Below, piece after piece: positions 24,484 to 43,200 of a DNA stretch of 64,000 nt; position 1 is the first letter of the stretch; every line of letters starts with the position of its first letter. Made by a program: the position numbers and the translations under genes. The notes beneath the pieces were generated by a model that was given only the letters and a program-made list of their open reading frames with translations, ran no database searches and had not been told where the DNA came from. This DNA comes from Craterostigma plantagineum. Lineage: Eukaryota; Streptophyta; Magnoliopsida; Lamiales; Linderniaceae. The stretch covers positions 19,407,501 through 19,471,500 of the forward strand of contig JAPQWV010000017.1 of the NCBI GenBank assembly GCA_027422505.1, read 5' to 3'.

Positions 24484-25633
24484 TACTGATACTTGCAAAT
24501 GAGCAAGTAAACAACAAAATCATAAACAAACGGCCGATCAGATCTATCTCTTCTTGCTCCGCGAATGCCTCGTTCCAGCCACGACTCTTCTCCTTCGTAC
24601 GGATTCGCAATCAATGCGAAATGGGCGGGCGATTGTTCAGTTTTTTTTTTCTTGAAGGTTTGTTTCTTTTTTACTGTGCTCAGAAGTTTTGAGAGATGGG
24701 TTAACTGAAGTGAAGTGCGTCAGTGGGGATAGAGAGCGCCTTTTTTTCACAATGTGGGGTAGGGATATCATTCAATTAAGGATTGCACTAATTAAAAAAG
24801 AATGAGCATATTAAGACTAATACGGCAAATTATATTCAACTTTTTTTTTACCTAAAGTAGGGTAACGATATCCTTATTATCATTACAATGTAAAATTTAA
24901 AGTTTGATGAAAAAGGTAATATAATTTTATTTATTTCTTTATGTAGAAAAGAAATAAAGAAAAGAAAATCCGCCATCACATGTACAGGCGATGAATGCGC
25001 AGTTCCATGTGAGTTGTTTGGTTTCTTCACACAGAGTTCGAGTGCAATGGCGTGAAATTGCAAGCAAAAAGTGACGAGTTGTAGCTAAAACTTCACGAAA
25101 TGTATGTAGCGTTGCGTTTGTTTATATGTGAGGTACATTTATTGAAAAACTCCTAGCGAGCGATGAAAGAAAATAAATAAATAAAATCCAATTTTATGTG
25201 ACTTTCTTCGTACAAAGAATATAGTGTCGGTTTATGCTGTGTTGGATATTGTCATTTATATTCATTTAAGAATGGATAAAAGTGTAATATTAAATGTATG
25301 AAATAAATATATATAAGAAATGGGAAAACTCGGCCTCATTGGCAACCCTATCCAACTCATAATCGCCGTGCTCGAGCTCATCATATTTTTTCGAAAAATC
25401 ATGAACAGCTCGTGATTATTAAAGCCCGAATTTCGTCGCAACTGTTCAAAACTCACGAACCAGCCCTATGATATTTTGTTAACTTAATTTATTTTAAATC
25501 TTCGAGCTTTAAAAAATATCGAGCTAGTTGAATAAATGAGCGCACAAGCCACACTCGAACTTATTTGACTAAGTTTACACACCTAAATCAAGTTGTTTTC
25601 GAACCAAAACTCACCCACCATACAAGAGAGAGA

Positions 25634-25669
<36 letters not shown>

Positions 25670-26013
25670 AATTTTATTTAAAGGGCATCGTCAACAATCA
25701 AATATATAGAGTACAAATCGGAAGTAACAAAAAAAAAAATGAGGTGCCCATTGTTCAAAATATCCCGTGTTTTGTTGACCATCTTTCTTTAAACAGTTTC
25801 ATAAGCCATGAGCAAGAAGAACACACTCAACAAAACATTTGGCATAATCATTAACAGCGTTAAAGAGACGTCAAAACTAGTTAAAAAAAAAACTTCATAT
25901 AAAGCTTAAAAACACAAGCACATTTTTACCACAAGAAGAAGACGACGACGACGACGCACCCAGTCGTCCCATCCCATCCCCCCGAGCTGCTTAGCAGACG
26001 TTTTTTCTTAAAA
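24484..26013. other. Intergenic region between the TBC and PP2C genes
   Basis: 24484-24750 is the 5' leader/promoter side of the TBC gene. 25345-25588 holds a decayed hAT-type MITE remnant: GCTCGAGCTC words and a right end GTTTACACACCTA. 25626-25668 is a GA/poly-G tract. AAATAAAA on the minus strand near 25675 may be the PP2C poly(A) signal. No gene was seen. Confidence 0.4.
25626..25668. repeat. (GA)n followed by a run of 33 G
   Basis: A short GA repeat runs into an uninterrupted poly-G tract at 25636-25668, about 350 bp past the PP2C stop codon on that gene's 3' side. Runs of this length are prone to copy and sequencing error. Confidence 0.9.
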
Positions 26014-27992
26014 TCACTCGCCTCCCTTGATCGAAACAATGGGCCTGCAAAACGAATCCCGACGAATCGAGCCCGAGTCAAGGAACAGAACGATCACCGT
26101 AATATCGTCGTGGAAATGCCTCCTCACCCCTCGATCGATCTTGTCGAGGTCGGAGTATCTCATTTCCCTCTTCTTCGCTGCCTCGAGTAGGGCCGCTTTT
26201 ATGAGCCTTCGAGCGATTCCCTGCCCAAAAACAATAAGGTTGTGCTTGCGTTATGGAATGACGAAATCAAAAAGAAATGGAAAATGAAAATCTGTACGTT
26301 GGGTTGATCAGAGAAAAACAAAATTGACTTAAACAAAACGATGAAAAATCAATTTCTTCACCAGATGGTGAGGAAAAGGAAAGAAATAGTGAAAATCATT
26401 TTGTTCTCTTTTCCTCGCCAATTTCCTTTAACCAAACACAGCGTAAAGGTGTGTTTGTGTTAAGGAATTCAGTGAGGAACGAAAGAAAGAAAAGATGAAA
26501 ACCAACTTTTATGCGGGTTGATTCGAGAAACAGATGATGAAAGAAAAGAAAAGAAAAGAAAAGCTTAAGCTAAATTTAAAGAAAAATCGTCCCGAATGCC
26601 GTGTAAAAGGAAAGAAAAGAAGGTGAGTTTTCTTTTCTTCAATACGTTACTCGCCCAAACATGGCGTGAGGGAAAGGAAAGAACATTTCATGAAAGATAA
26701 AGACGAACAATCAAAGAGAGGGCAAAATGAGATCTTTACGTGTCGGGGAGAGGTGCAGACGAGGTCTACGGCCTCTTGGTTGTCGAGGTGCTCCCATAGC
26801 CCGTCGGAGGCGAATATGAGAAACTGATCGTCGGGTTGGAGTTCTTGGACGAGTATTGACGGCTCGGCCGAGAGGAATGGCTTCTCGAATGGGTTGGGCA
26901 GCCTAAACTTTGGCAGCAAAGGCGTCTTGTTGAACTCTGCTTTCTTCAAATAAGCATCGCCGATCGCCCTTGAAACCTATGAAGATGGGATAAAATGCTC
27001 ATCAGAAGCCAAACTTCATTAATTTTTAAGATTAAATCAATAGATTCATAGCTAAACGGTTGAATGCTGAAAAGGAAATTAAATTTCAAGAGTGGAAACA
27101 GCAGCAAGAGGAGCCAAATACGGAAGAGAAACATTCACAGTTCACCTGAATGATGCCCTTTACGCGCCAAACGTTGTGCTTTAAAACGACGATTTGAGGA
27201 TCGTCGGGATGAAGAGTCAGCAATTCCTCGCGGACAGACTCCAAACTTGCGTTGTGTTCGCTCGATAACTGAATGGCTTGGACCTCTTTCTCGGCCTTAT
27301 CAAGCCTTCCCAAGACCACTCTTGAATCTCCAGCATTTGCGACGTATATTCTCCCACTGCTTACTATGCCCACCAAACAGCAGGAGCCCACGGAAGCAAT
27401 TCTGGGATTAATATCCCATTGCTTCTTAACTAGGGAAAGAAACTCTTTGTCTGTTGCCAAGAAAGCGTTCCTTATGACATCTGCTGACATTTCTCGGTTA
27501 TTTGCAGCAAAGTCTGCATCACCAATAGCCGTAAAGTAAGAAATAAATAATCCCAATTCAATCTTAGCAAAAAACGAAAGAGAGCCTTATGCATATTCCA
27601 TATCATAGAACCCAAGGGAGAAATATAGCAACCTTAGCTAAGATAAACATACTCTTTATATGCTCGAAAAGACGCTCCCTGATAAACCTTGAAGCCTCTG
27701 GGCCAGCATGCCCATCGTAAATCCCGACGAACGTCCCTTGCGGGCCCGACTCATCAGAAGAGCTCAACGGCCCAGATTCGAGCTGGCTATGATCTTCCAA
27801 TACGGCATTGGCTTGAATGACTGCCATCGAAAACTCGCCATTAACATGGCGTCCCAAATCTTTATACCACCACAACCCATTGCTGTGTGCGACGGAGTCG
27901 CCTTCTCTACAGCTAACGCTGCCATTATCTCCATTTTCGGCTGGTGGTTTCCAGCAAGGTGTTACGAATTTTCTCCATGACGTGGTAACCAT
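26014..27992 (-). CDS. Protein phosphatase 2C, plant clade D
   Basis: A Mg/Mn-dependent Ser/Thr phosphatase. Clade-D members in Arabidopsis act on plasma-membrane H+-ATPase signalling; that role is family knowledge, not seen here. Four exons: 27653-27992, 27146-27513, 26740-26976, 26014-26220, all GT-AG, 1152 nt, 383 residues, the usual length. Start [14 protein letters not shown] is typical of the clade. Motifs: [10 protein letters not shown] (66-75), metal-site YDGHAGPEA (residues 92-100, where most relatives have DGHGG), [31 protein letters not shown] and [11 protein letters not shown]. The last intron (26221-26739) holds TTTCCT/AGGAAA-rich sequence with AACCAAACACAG, a likely old Tourist-type remnant. 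Confidence 0.94.
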
Positions 27993-28551
27993 CTCTTAAG
28001 TACATATTATGTATCAAAATTTATTCGGAAGATTCACGAAACCCAGCAAAAGGGAGAACAATGCACCAAGAATCAATCCCCTTTTCGAACCTTCAAACAC
28101 AAAAATAATCAATCCCCTTTCGGCAACCTTCGAACATAAAAATAATCAATCCCCTTACCCATCCTACAACAAACAGAAACGCGCCGAATGATCAGATTTT
28201 ACATGGAAAACATACAATCATCAATGAAGAATCGAATGGACGGCGGGTAAGTCGGATTCTTAATGCAACCGATTAATCGAAATTACCCTAAGGAAAGACA
28301 ACGCTCATAAAAAGGAGAGGATCCCAAGATACACGGCCAAAATTTGAAAACAATCAATGAATTCTCAATTAAATGCAGTATGCGCAATGTACGAAAATGC
28401 GACGGAATACATACGGTCACAGGATCATCACCATAAAATAAGCAATAGGATCGCACAAGCTACCTTAGAATTAAGAATCTTCGGTCCTGAGACGAATAAA
28501 AGAAGATTGGATTGATAATTACTTGAGGAAAGGGCCAAATATATGTTTCTT

Positions 28552-28590
<39 letters not shown>

Positions 28591-29455
28591 GGGGATTTTG
28601 ATACGTGGACTACCCTTTCATGCCTTATAATCGGTTATCGCGAAGATCAAATATAGTTTCCTGTGTTTGTGTTCAAAGGTTGGTGCTCATTTATTTTTAA
28701 TTTCATATGTACATTTGTGTTTGAGATTTTTTCAATTGATACCCTAATTATTTTTCGATTCCAGTTGCTACACTTGTAGTTGAGGCTTTCCAGTGGCCAA
28801 AGAACTTTTAAGATAGATATCTAAAACGTATGATGTCGTGAATCTAAATGATAAAAACGAGATTTTCTAAGAGTAAGCCTCGTTATTTGCTAATGAATTT
28901 CTAGAAGTGACTAAAAAACCAATTACTACACCTAAAATTTACCTGTGTCGTTTTTTAAAAATACTGCATTGTGCGTTAGGAGTACCAATGAAATTGAAAA
29001 TTGCTTTGGTGGGTACTAGTTGGAATAGTTTTATACATGGGTACGTACTGAGAAAAGAACTTTGAGCACCAACGGGAAAATCCTCAAACGTCCTAATTTT
29101 TAATCAGACATTAGGCACGTGGCAACTAGAGCTGGCAATTGGGCCCGCGACCACAGAATCATGACATTTGCACCGCGCTTGGCTTATATGATAAACCTCT
29201 TAAATGGCGTTGCAAAATTATTAATAACTCATTTTTCCATGTTTGGTTCCATCATACGAAACTCATGAAAAAAACAGAAAGCCCGAAAATGTTAAACGGG
29301 CTTTAGTATTTATCTCGAATAGATTCATATTATAATTTTATCTTGCATTTTCCAAATAGTTGGGTTTGATGTCTTTTACGATTTTGGGCTTGCTATATAT
29401 ACAACATAAAAAGCCCTAATTCATTTTTAACATTTCCTTCTTTACTCCTATGCTT
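27993..29455. other. 5' flank of the PP2C gene and intergenic DNA
   Basis: It contains a compound (GT)n(GA)n microsatellite at 28551-28594 and AT-rich sequence. A lone hAT-type end TAGAGCTGGCAATTGGGCCC lies at about 29127 without a matching right end. A short ORF at 28009-28191 built on repeats of AATCAATCCCCTT looks non-coding. No gene was seen. Confidence 0.45.
28551..28594. repeat. (GT)n(GA)n microsatellite
   Basis: About eight GT units are followed by about twelve GA units, roughly 560 bp upstream of the PP2C start codon. Confidence 0.9.
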
Positions 29456-29712
29456 ACAGCTACTCTCTTAGCAGACGAAAGCAACTCACCATCTATACTT
29501 CTCTACTGGCAGCAGCTCTCTTAGCATAGGAAAGCAACTCACCATCCCAGTTAAAGTAAGTGTTGGTTTTTATCTCTGATTATTTTAGGAGCAGAACGAA
29601 AAATCTTCATATATAAACACTATTTTTTTATCATTGAGCACTAATTTTTTTTTATCTTTGATTATTTTAGGAGCAGATCGAAAAATCTATCACTTCTATG
29701 AACACTGATTTT
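29456..29712. repeat. Two interleaved short direct duplications
   Basis: A 35-bp unit (CTCTTAGCA...AAAGCAACTCACCATC) occurs at about 29461-29495 and 29512-29546. A second unit (TCTCTGATTATTTTAGGAGCAGA.CGAAAAATCT) occurs at about 29570-29605 and again with few changes near 29656-29690. No coding sequence was recognised. Confidence 0.65.
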
Positions 29713-29859
29713 TCTCATTAACTTGGGTTAATCGTTATTCTGTCGAGTTGTTGTGTACGACTAGAGTTGTCTGTTTTTTGTAATACTTGTATACGTTGTT
29801 TCGGGTGTTGCTATGGTCATTTATTTCTTTGTCGATGAAGGTAAGTGTTTTGTATGGAA

Positions 29860-30174
29860 TTAACCTAACCACGGGCAACAACTTTGTTCCGCATCCCATG
29901 TCACATCCGGGTCACTTAGAATTTTGCTGAAGACAGTATAACGACTTCGTAGGATATTGAACCTTTCATACAGAAATTGACCACTGTATAAGAAACCAAA
30001 TCGCTCTTTGATGGGATGACGGATGCTTGTAATAGTGACGTTGCGCAAACCACCCACCATTTTGCTTGCAGCTTTCTCCTCAATTAATTTTGCTATGAAG
30101 AAATTATCAAGTTTCTCTGGTCAAGACTTGTCGTAAAGATACTCCTCTCGAATGAGTAATTTACGAAACTCCAT
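29860..30174 (-). pseudogene. Myb/SANT-like domain fragment
   Basis: On the minus strand from ATG 30174 the frame reads MEFRKLLIREEY, meets an in-frame stop at 30121-30123, then continues with KLDNFFIAKLIEEK, FLYERFNILRSRYTVF and SDPDVTWDAE to a stop at 29860. The pattern of Leu/Trp-spaced helices ending in TWDAE matches the Myb/SANT-like (Myb_DNA-bind_3) domain. That domain is found in plant L10-interacting MYB-like proteins and as the partner protein of PIF/Harbinger transposons. It is truncated and broken; I assign no function. Confidence 0.55.
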
Positions 30175-30899
30175 CGCTGCAAAGAAGGAACATATTAGTA
30201 ATCAAACCATCTATTGAAGGTTGCAAGACATGAATGTTCAAGCACCTTTGTCTTCGAGATGTTATATGAAAATGAACAAACTCACATAGCTTAAATATAA
30301 CTCCGTCACTTATTTAATCAGTTCAATAATCAACCAACTAATACTCATATCAATGCATACGTGCTCTTCTAACTGCCAACTACCACCATCATTCCATAAA
30401 TTCTTGTATTAACAGGTTCTGTAACGAATAATACCAATGAACTTATGGTTTTAACACATCTATCTATATTAGCAACATCGGATTTTTGTTTATGAAAATT
30501 CTAAACAGTAATTTAGTAACTCATTCAAATGCATAAATGTTACCTCGAGCTCACTCCTTCACGCTTCTCTGATTCTCGGTCATCTCATTTACAACATTTA
30601 TTCGTCACGCTTCGAAGGACCAATTCTTTCTTTTCGTTTCTTGAGAAAGATGTGTTTGGGGTGATGAAGATGAGTTTAGGGCTTACAAAATAATTAGGGG
30701 CAAATAGGTCTTTTTAGATTCCTATCTGGTCCATTAATGAATTATGTTACTCAACCAAACAATATATTTATTTTCTTAATATTGTGTTTGTAGAAGTGTA
30801 CTATAATGCTTAAATCTGCTTTTGGTAGGACAACTGGTGCCTATTTTATAATGGGCTTGAAATGTGTTATTAATGGGTCACAGACGAAACGTAGCCTTG
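30175..30899. other. Intergenic, no gene recognised
   Basis: AT-rich sequence. I see no open frame of note, RNA gene, or bounded repeat. Confidence 0.4.
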
Positions 30900-31323
30900 G
30901 TTTTTGCCAAAGTGGCGGGCCGGACTGCCAACCCCTCCTCAAGTAAAGGGCCTAGACGGGCAGGCCGCCAGGTATAAATAAATTTTTATTAAATATTGTT
31001 ATATAAATAATTATATAGGTTTTATAATATTTTTGAGCTCCGATTTTTAATGTAATCAAGTTTAACAATATCAATAAATTATTAAAGGAGTTTAGATTTG
31101 AGAATTTGTTGTGAGCTTAAATTTTAATTTTTATTTTTTTTTCTATTTTCCTTTTTTTATTTTTTAATTTTGGACGGGCCAGGCCCGCCAGGCCTATAGG
31201 GCGGTGCGTGCCTTCATTTTTCAGGCCCGCCATACGGCAAGCTTACCCGCACCCGCCCCGCCAGAGGCGGATTTTGGCACGCTACAGGTCGGCCCGCTCG
31301 GTCGGTCCGTTTCGACATCTCTA
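30900..31323. mobile_element. hAT-type MITE remnant, GGCGGGCC family
   Basis: The right end reads CCGTTTCGACATCTCTA (31307-31323), a hAT-type terminus (TAGAGATGTCGAAACGG on the other strand). The two arms are rich in GGCGGGCC/GCCCGCC words around an AT-rich centre. The left terminus is not clean (about 30900), so no target duplication could be confirmed. Confidence 0.55.
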
Positions 31324-31444
31324 GTGAAAATAGCAATTTAACACGTGGCAACCAAGTTAGAATGACAATTTGGCTGAATCATAAAAGGCCTGTATTTTTT
31401 TCTCGATTATCAAAATAGGCTTTTTTTAAATTGCAACCCGAAAG

Positions 31445-33471
31445 TAGAGCTGTCAAAACGGGCCGACGGGGCGAGCCGGCCCGTAACCGCCAAAGCCCGC
31501 CATGTGGCGGGGCGGGGGCGGGTAAGCCTGCCATCTGGCGGGCCTAAGAAATGCATAACCGCCCCGCCCGACCCGCCAGGTTAAAATAAAAAATAAAAAA
31601 TTAAAAATTATATAAAAAAGGAAATAATAATAAATAGAAATAATTAATATAAAAATAGGAAAAAATAAGAAAAATGAACGAAAATGTATTTTATTTAATA
31701 AGATTTTTTAATATTAATATATTTATGTTAACAGCACCAATTATTATTTTATATCAATATTATATTATAATAATATATATTTTTTAATTAATCTGGCGGG
31801 CTACCTGCGGGCAAGCCCGCCTCGCCCCGCCAAAGCCCGCACCTGTCGCGGGCTTGCCTGCCCGCCACTTTGGCGGGGCGGGGCGGCCCGTGGGATCGGA
31901 TCAGATAAATCGGGTTTCGGGTATTTCAGGTCGGGTACCCGATACCCGTCGGATCGGATAGGGTCGGGTTCGGGTTTTGTTTTGTTTTTTTTTTTTTTTT
32001 ACAAATTAGTATGCTAACATTAATTTTAATTCCTTCAATTTGAAAAATAAAGTTCATACCAACACCAAATAAAGTAAACAAAATCAACAAATAAATTCAA
32101 CATCATTAAAACAAATAATTTCAACACAATCAACAATAAAATATAATCAACCATTAAAAATTAATATTTCAACACAATTAACAATAAAATAAATTCAACA
32201 CCATAAAAATAAATAATTTCAACACCATAAAAAATAAATAAATTCAACAACATCGCCCATATATAAAATCAAATAGCACCATAAAGTCAAGATCAACAAG
32301 TCACGACACGACACAATACGATAAAATGAGCTCACAACACACCACAAATCACGAATAAGGTCAACACCATCCTAAATATTACAAAACAAAATAAGTCGGT
32401 CAACCATCAACAACTAAAGCTCCAACATCAAATAGTAAAAAACTCACAATTACATTTCACATATCAATAGCGATTGACGATGTATCCACGCCCGTGCTCT
32501 CCAATTCTACAAAAAAATTAGCAATATTAAACAAGCGCAATTGTAAAAATCAAGTAAAGCATATAATATAACGTAAACATAACATACCCTTCTCGATGTT
32601 CTCGATTTCGCTCAAGTCCTCCTCAAGATTTATTGGTTTCGAGTCGTGACGAATCCGATCTTGGACGCATATTAGAGCTTGCACAATTTTAGAGGACAAT
32701 GAACTCCTAAAAGCATCAAGCACACGACCACCCGTACTAAAAGTGGACTCGGAAGCAACCGTAGAGACCGGAACGGCCAATATATTTCGAGCCATCTTAG
32801 GAAGCACCGGGAAACGATGAGAATTTTATTTAGACGTGTATAAAGTGTTAATACATACTCAAAATCATCTCTTGAAACCCAAAAAATAAAAAACAACCAA
32901 CAAAATTTCGAAAATAGAAAATTAAGATTTAGACCTTCTCAGCGAATCGGTGGGCGGCCGATGATGCTGAGGTCGGATACGGCGGCCGGTGCGTGGTGAG
33001 GTCGATAGCTGCGAGTCGCCGGCCTGTGGGTGGTGAGCCGTGAGGGTCTTCTGCTTTCGTGAATCGTGAGGGTCTGCTTCTCATGTGTTTGTGTGTGTCG
33101 TGTGTTGAGTTGGGGTGAGGGAGGTAAGTTCTTTTTTTTTTTATTTATTTTGTTTGGTCTAATGTGATTGTGGGCTGGTTTTCTTTGGGTCATATTTTAT
33201 TATGTTAGGCCAACAAATAATGATAAGTATGGGCTGGAATGAATAGTTAGTACATATGATATATTGCTGGGCCGGATATTTCGGGTACCCGATCGGGTAT
33301 TTCGGGTAGCTCAAAGCTACCCGAAACCCGATCCGATATTATCAATCGGGTATCGGGTTTAAACCCGATACCTGAAAAATCCGATTTTATAAAAATCGGG
33401 TAAATACCCGATCGGGTCGGGTCGGATACCCGTTACCCGAACCCGTTTACACACCCCTATTGACAGCTCTA
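31445..33471. mobile_element. Nested hAT complex with perfect outer target duplication
   Basis: The outer ends are TAGAGCTGTCAAAACGGGCC (31445) and TTGACAGCTCTA (ending 33471), flanked by perfect 8-bp duplications CCCGAAAG (31437-31444, 33472-33479). 31445-31890 is one GC-rich MITE arm pair (GGCGGGGCGGGG words). From about 31890 a different hAT element follows, with CGGGTATCGGGT words at both ends, an inner right end GTTTACACACCCCTA at 33459, and a transposase C-terminal fragment on the minus strand. The inner left terminus and its duplication are missing, so the inner boundary is uncertain. Confidence 0.85.
32550..32840 (-). pseudogene. hAT transposase C-terminal dimerisation domain fragment
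   Basis: The minus-strand frame reads LPKMARNILAVPVSTVASES followed by FSTGGRVLDAFRSSL and ends a few dozen residues later. This is the conserved hAT C-terminal dimerisation region (Dimer_Tnp_hAT). A stop lies just upstream and the BED finger and catalytic core are absent, so it is the last exon of a deleted transposase inside the nested element. Confidence 0.85.
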
Positions 33472-33479
33472 CCCGAAAG

Positions 33480-33993
33480 TATCCGAAATGAGACTAATCT
33501 TTCCAAGTTAGCGCAATTTAATTAGTCTTTGTCGACCTTTTTGCCTCGATCAATCACGATTCATTTCAGGTTCCCTTTCTCTAACTTCGCTCAATCTAAA
33601 ACAAATCCGAACTTCACATTCTAACAGTTCATTCCGAAGACAATAAGAGCTTCGCCATCTAACGTTCACCATTTTAAACATTTTTCGTTTTGAGAATGAT
33701 TTTCTCTTCCTATCTTTTAAAATAATTTAAACTTTTAAATCTAAGCCATGATTCAAGAAGGAAGAGTGAGGTGATATTTCAATTCATTTTCTATAATATA
33801 GAATTGATTTGTATAGAGTGTTTTTTTTTTCTATTCATTTTCAAAACGTAAATCTATTTTCAAAAGGGTATAAAATCACGGCTTTTTTTGCAAGGTATCA
33901 ATGTTCGATATAGCCTCAGATGTACGCTTCATCGGGCAAAAAAAAGAGACCATCTTCCAATTGCATGCACACAGTCACTGAGCTGAATCTACG
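33480..33993. promoter_or_regulatory. 5' flank of the ITPK4-type gene
   Basis: About 510 bp separate the hAT complex from the start codon. The sequence is AT-rich with T runs. No core promoter element can be named with confidence, so insertion of the hAT complex sets the distal limit of this short promoter. Confidence 0.3.
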
Positions 33994-40247
<6,254 letters not shown>

Positions 40248-43200
40248 ACGAAAGTATAATGCAGTTCCTTGACCTTCGTTTCTGCCCTTCGTATCATGTC
40301 AGCTTAAATGTTTGCATGGATTCAGTAACTTCCCTCTATCTCTTCTTCTCCTTGCCTGAAATTGTGTGTGTGTACCTAATGCACTTCAAGTTATTTAGTG
40401 GAACTTGTAAGTTATTTAGTGAAGTTTAGCTAAAATGTTTTAATGTAAACTAAATGGTAATAAAGTACTTTAACTCGTAGACTCAGGCATAGCGATATCA
40501 TTGAAGGGTTATTATAATACCATCACCAATATGGTTCTCATTAGCAGTGGTATGGAGTTCCTGAGAACAATGTATGGAGTTCCTTTAATTTAGAACAAGG
40601 GTTTTGTAATAAGTCGATCAAGTTAATATATCATAAATTCAAATTCATACTACATCAATTATAAATCTAAGATTTCGTATATTCGACTGTAAAACAATAA
40701 AATTACTAAGGTCCCACCCACTAAAAAGGCCATTTTTTTTATAAATTCTTGGGGGGAAATTTCAGTTAAAATACCTATCAGCTAAAGTTGATATCACTTA
40801 ACTCCCTGTATAGGAAATAATATCAGTTAAGGACCAAACGGTACAGTCTATACGAATTGTGGTACAGTAGATGCATGATTTTAGATACGGTCAATAACTG
40901 TATAAAGATACAGTGTAAACACTATATTGGGTACATATATTAGTCTGCATTTTATATTTTAAAATTCAATGTGGTACCATATCAGTACTAAATATTGTAC
41001 ATTACCGTAGTATAATTTGGTACACTAACGATGCTAAACTTGGTAACATATCGATACTCATCTTGGTACATACACGTGACAGCCATGTTCGAACGCATCA
41101 CAACCACACCTGCAACTCAACATCCATAAAGACTGCAAAACAACCATGTCCAAAAGCACCTACTAACATCCATAATAAGACAACAAAACAATGTCCAAAA
41201 GCACATACTTGCTTAAACAGAACACTTCCAAGCTCAACCCAACAAATGGAGCATACAATTATGCTGGTCATGCAATATCCTGCAGGCTTCTCCTTAAATT
41301 CAAGCAACAACTTTGCTATGCTCTTCTGAATGGCCGCAAGCTGCTCTTCGGTTATATTCTTCATTACCTTGGTCATTATTGACCGAAACGTATGCATATC
41401 ACATCTAGAAGAAACTTCATAACCCGTAGGCGAGCGAACTCTCTCTCTATCGTGACATTACTGCATGAATCAAAGAAGAATATCACAATAAAATCAAATG
41501 GTACCATGAAATCCATATGTAGTGTACCATTAAACTTATGTTTCGTGTACCAATATGTTCATAGAGTGCCCTAACATACACCAAACAACCAAAGTTAAAA
41601 AGAACCAACTCACTTCAATCATGAAAAAATCGACCTAAATCTTACTCAATACAGAGCTTTCTTGCCTAGCTGCTGAGCTGCTTGTTTGGTGTATATGTAT
41701 CCAATTGATGCAAAACCTCGAATCCAAAAGCTGGTACACATATATTTCTAAAATTAGCATGACAAAACATTCATTTAAGAGCCTCTCAGCTTCACATTCA
41801 GCATGTCGTAAGGAGCCTTCTTTGTCGCCACGGGCATAACGGAGGAAGTAAATAAACATGAACTGAAAACTCATTTCAAACAACGAATCGACCTCAACCA
41901 AGCAACGAATCGACCTAATCAACCTAATCGACCTCAACCAAGCAACGAATCGAACCCTCGCTGACTTCGAAGCACCAAAATAGGAAACAGAAACAAAAAT
42001 TATCAAATTCACCGAAGATCGTCTCTTGTGGGTTCGAATCTTGCGGAATCGTCGGAATCGTGACTTGGAGAATCGTCGCTTGCAAGTTCTAGGGCTTAAA
42101 GATGAGGATCTTGAAGGTGTGGAGCTCGTCGCCTCTTTCGATTTGAGGATCCTTATGCAGTTTCAGGGTTGAAGTTTGTTTTATTAGAAAGTAAGGTAAA
42201 ATCGTAATAATGGAATGTTTGAGTAGGGATGGGGAAAAATACCGAAATTCCGAAATACCGTTCTTATCGTATCGAATCGTATTGAAAATATCGAAAATTT
42301 TGGTATACCGAAGTTTTTGGTAAGGTATGATACCGTACCGAAAATTTTCGGTACGGTAATGGTATGAAAGTTTTTAAAATTAGGTATACCGATTATATCG
42401 AATACCGAAATTCTAAAATATTTAATATATTTTATATATATATACACCTATATATATTATATTATTTCAAAAAGTATAAAATTAAGGATCTTCATAAACT
42501 TATTTAGCCCATAAATTTTTAACTTATACACAACTTTCTAATATTAGGCATATCATATTTTACTTATGTAACTCAAGTAACGTATAATTTTTGTCTTTTT
42601 AATGTTCTTTTCATGATTTTTGAAAACGTGAAGATGCAATGCAATTACTTTTTGTTAATCTTCACTAATTTTTTAAATATAGCCGCTTCGTTCTAATTAA
42701 TCTGTATATAAGTTGTATTTTGTGGGTATGTAAAGTTTTCTGTCTTACTAAGGAGACTAGCTAAAATATGTAATTTATTTTAGGTTAAAAAATCTTTTTT
42801 ATTTTGAAAAATTTGGTATTAATAATCTATCTTATTGGGACCTAAGGAGCTTGAATTGATTAAAAATTCCAAAACAACGACTTAACAAGTCACGAGACAT
42901 GAGAATAAATATTTTTTATCTTTTCTTTATTTATTATTTACCTTAATATTTATTCATTCTTTTATTGTAATTATCGTTATTTTTCCGGAAACTTACTTAT
43001 TGTTTAGTATATTTATATATTTTATTTGATCTTATGATAATTTTTGAAACTGAATGAGAATAAATATCATCATAGTTAGTATAACAACCCTATTTATTTA
43101 TAATTAATTCCTATATTATAATTTTTATATTATAAGTGGACTGCCTGAAATACTCACGCAATGCGCTACGCGCTGTTGGAATCAAAACGCGACGTGATAC

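Noticed and set aside
41098..42012. Minus-strand open frames between ITPK4 and the Cys-rich gene
   Set aside because: No recognisable domain, no splice structure that joins them, and repetitive short words nearby; left as unannotated intergenic DNA.
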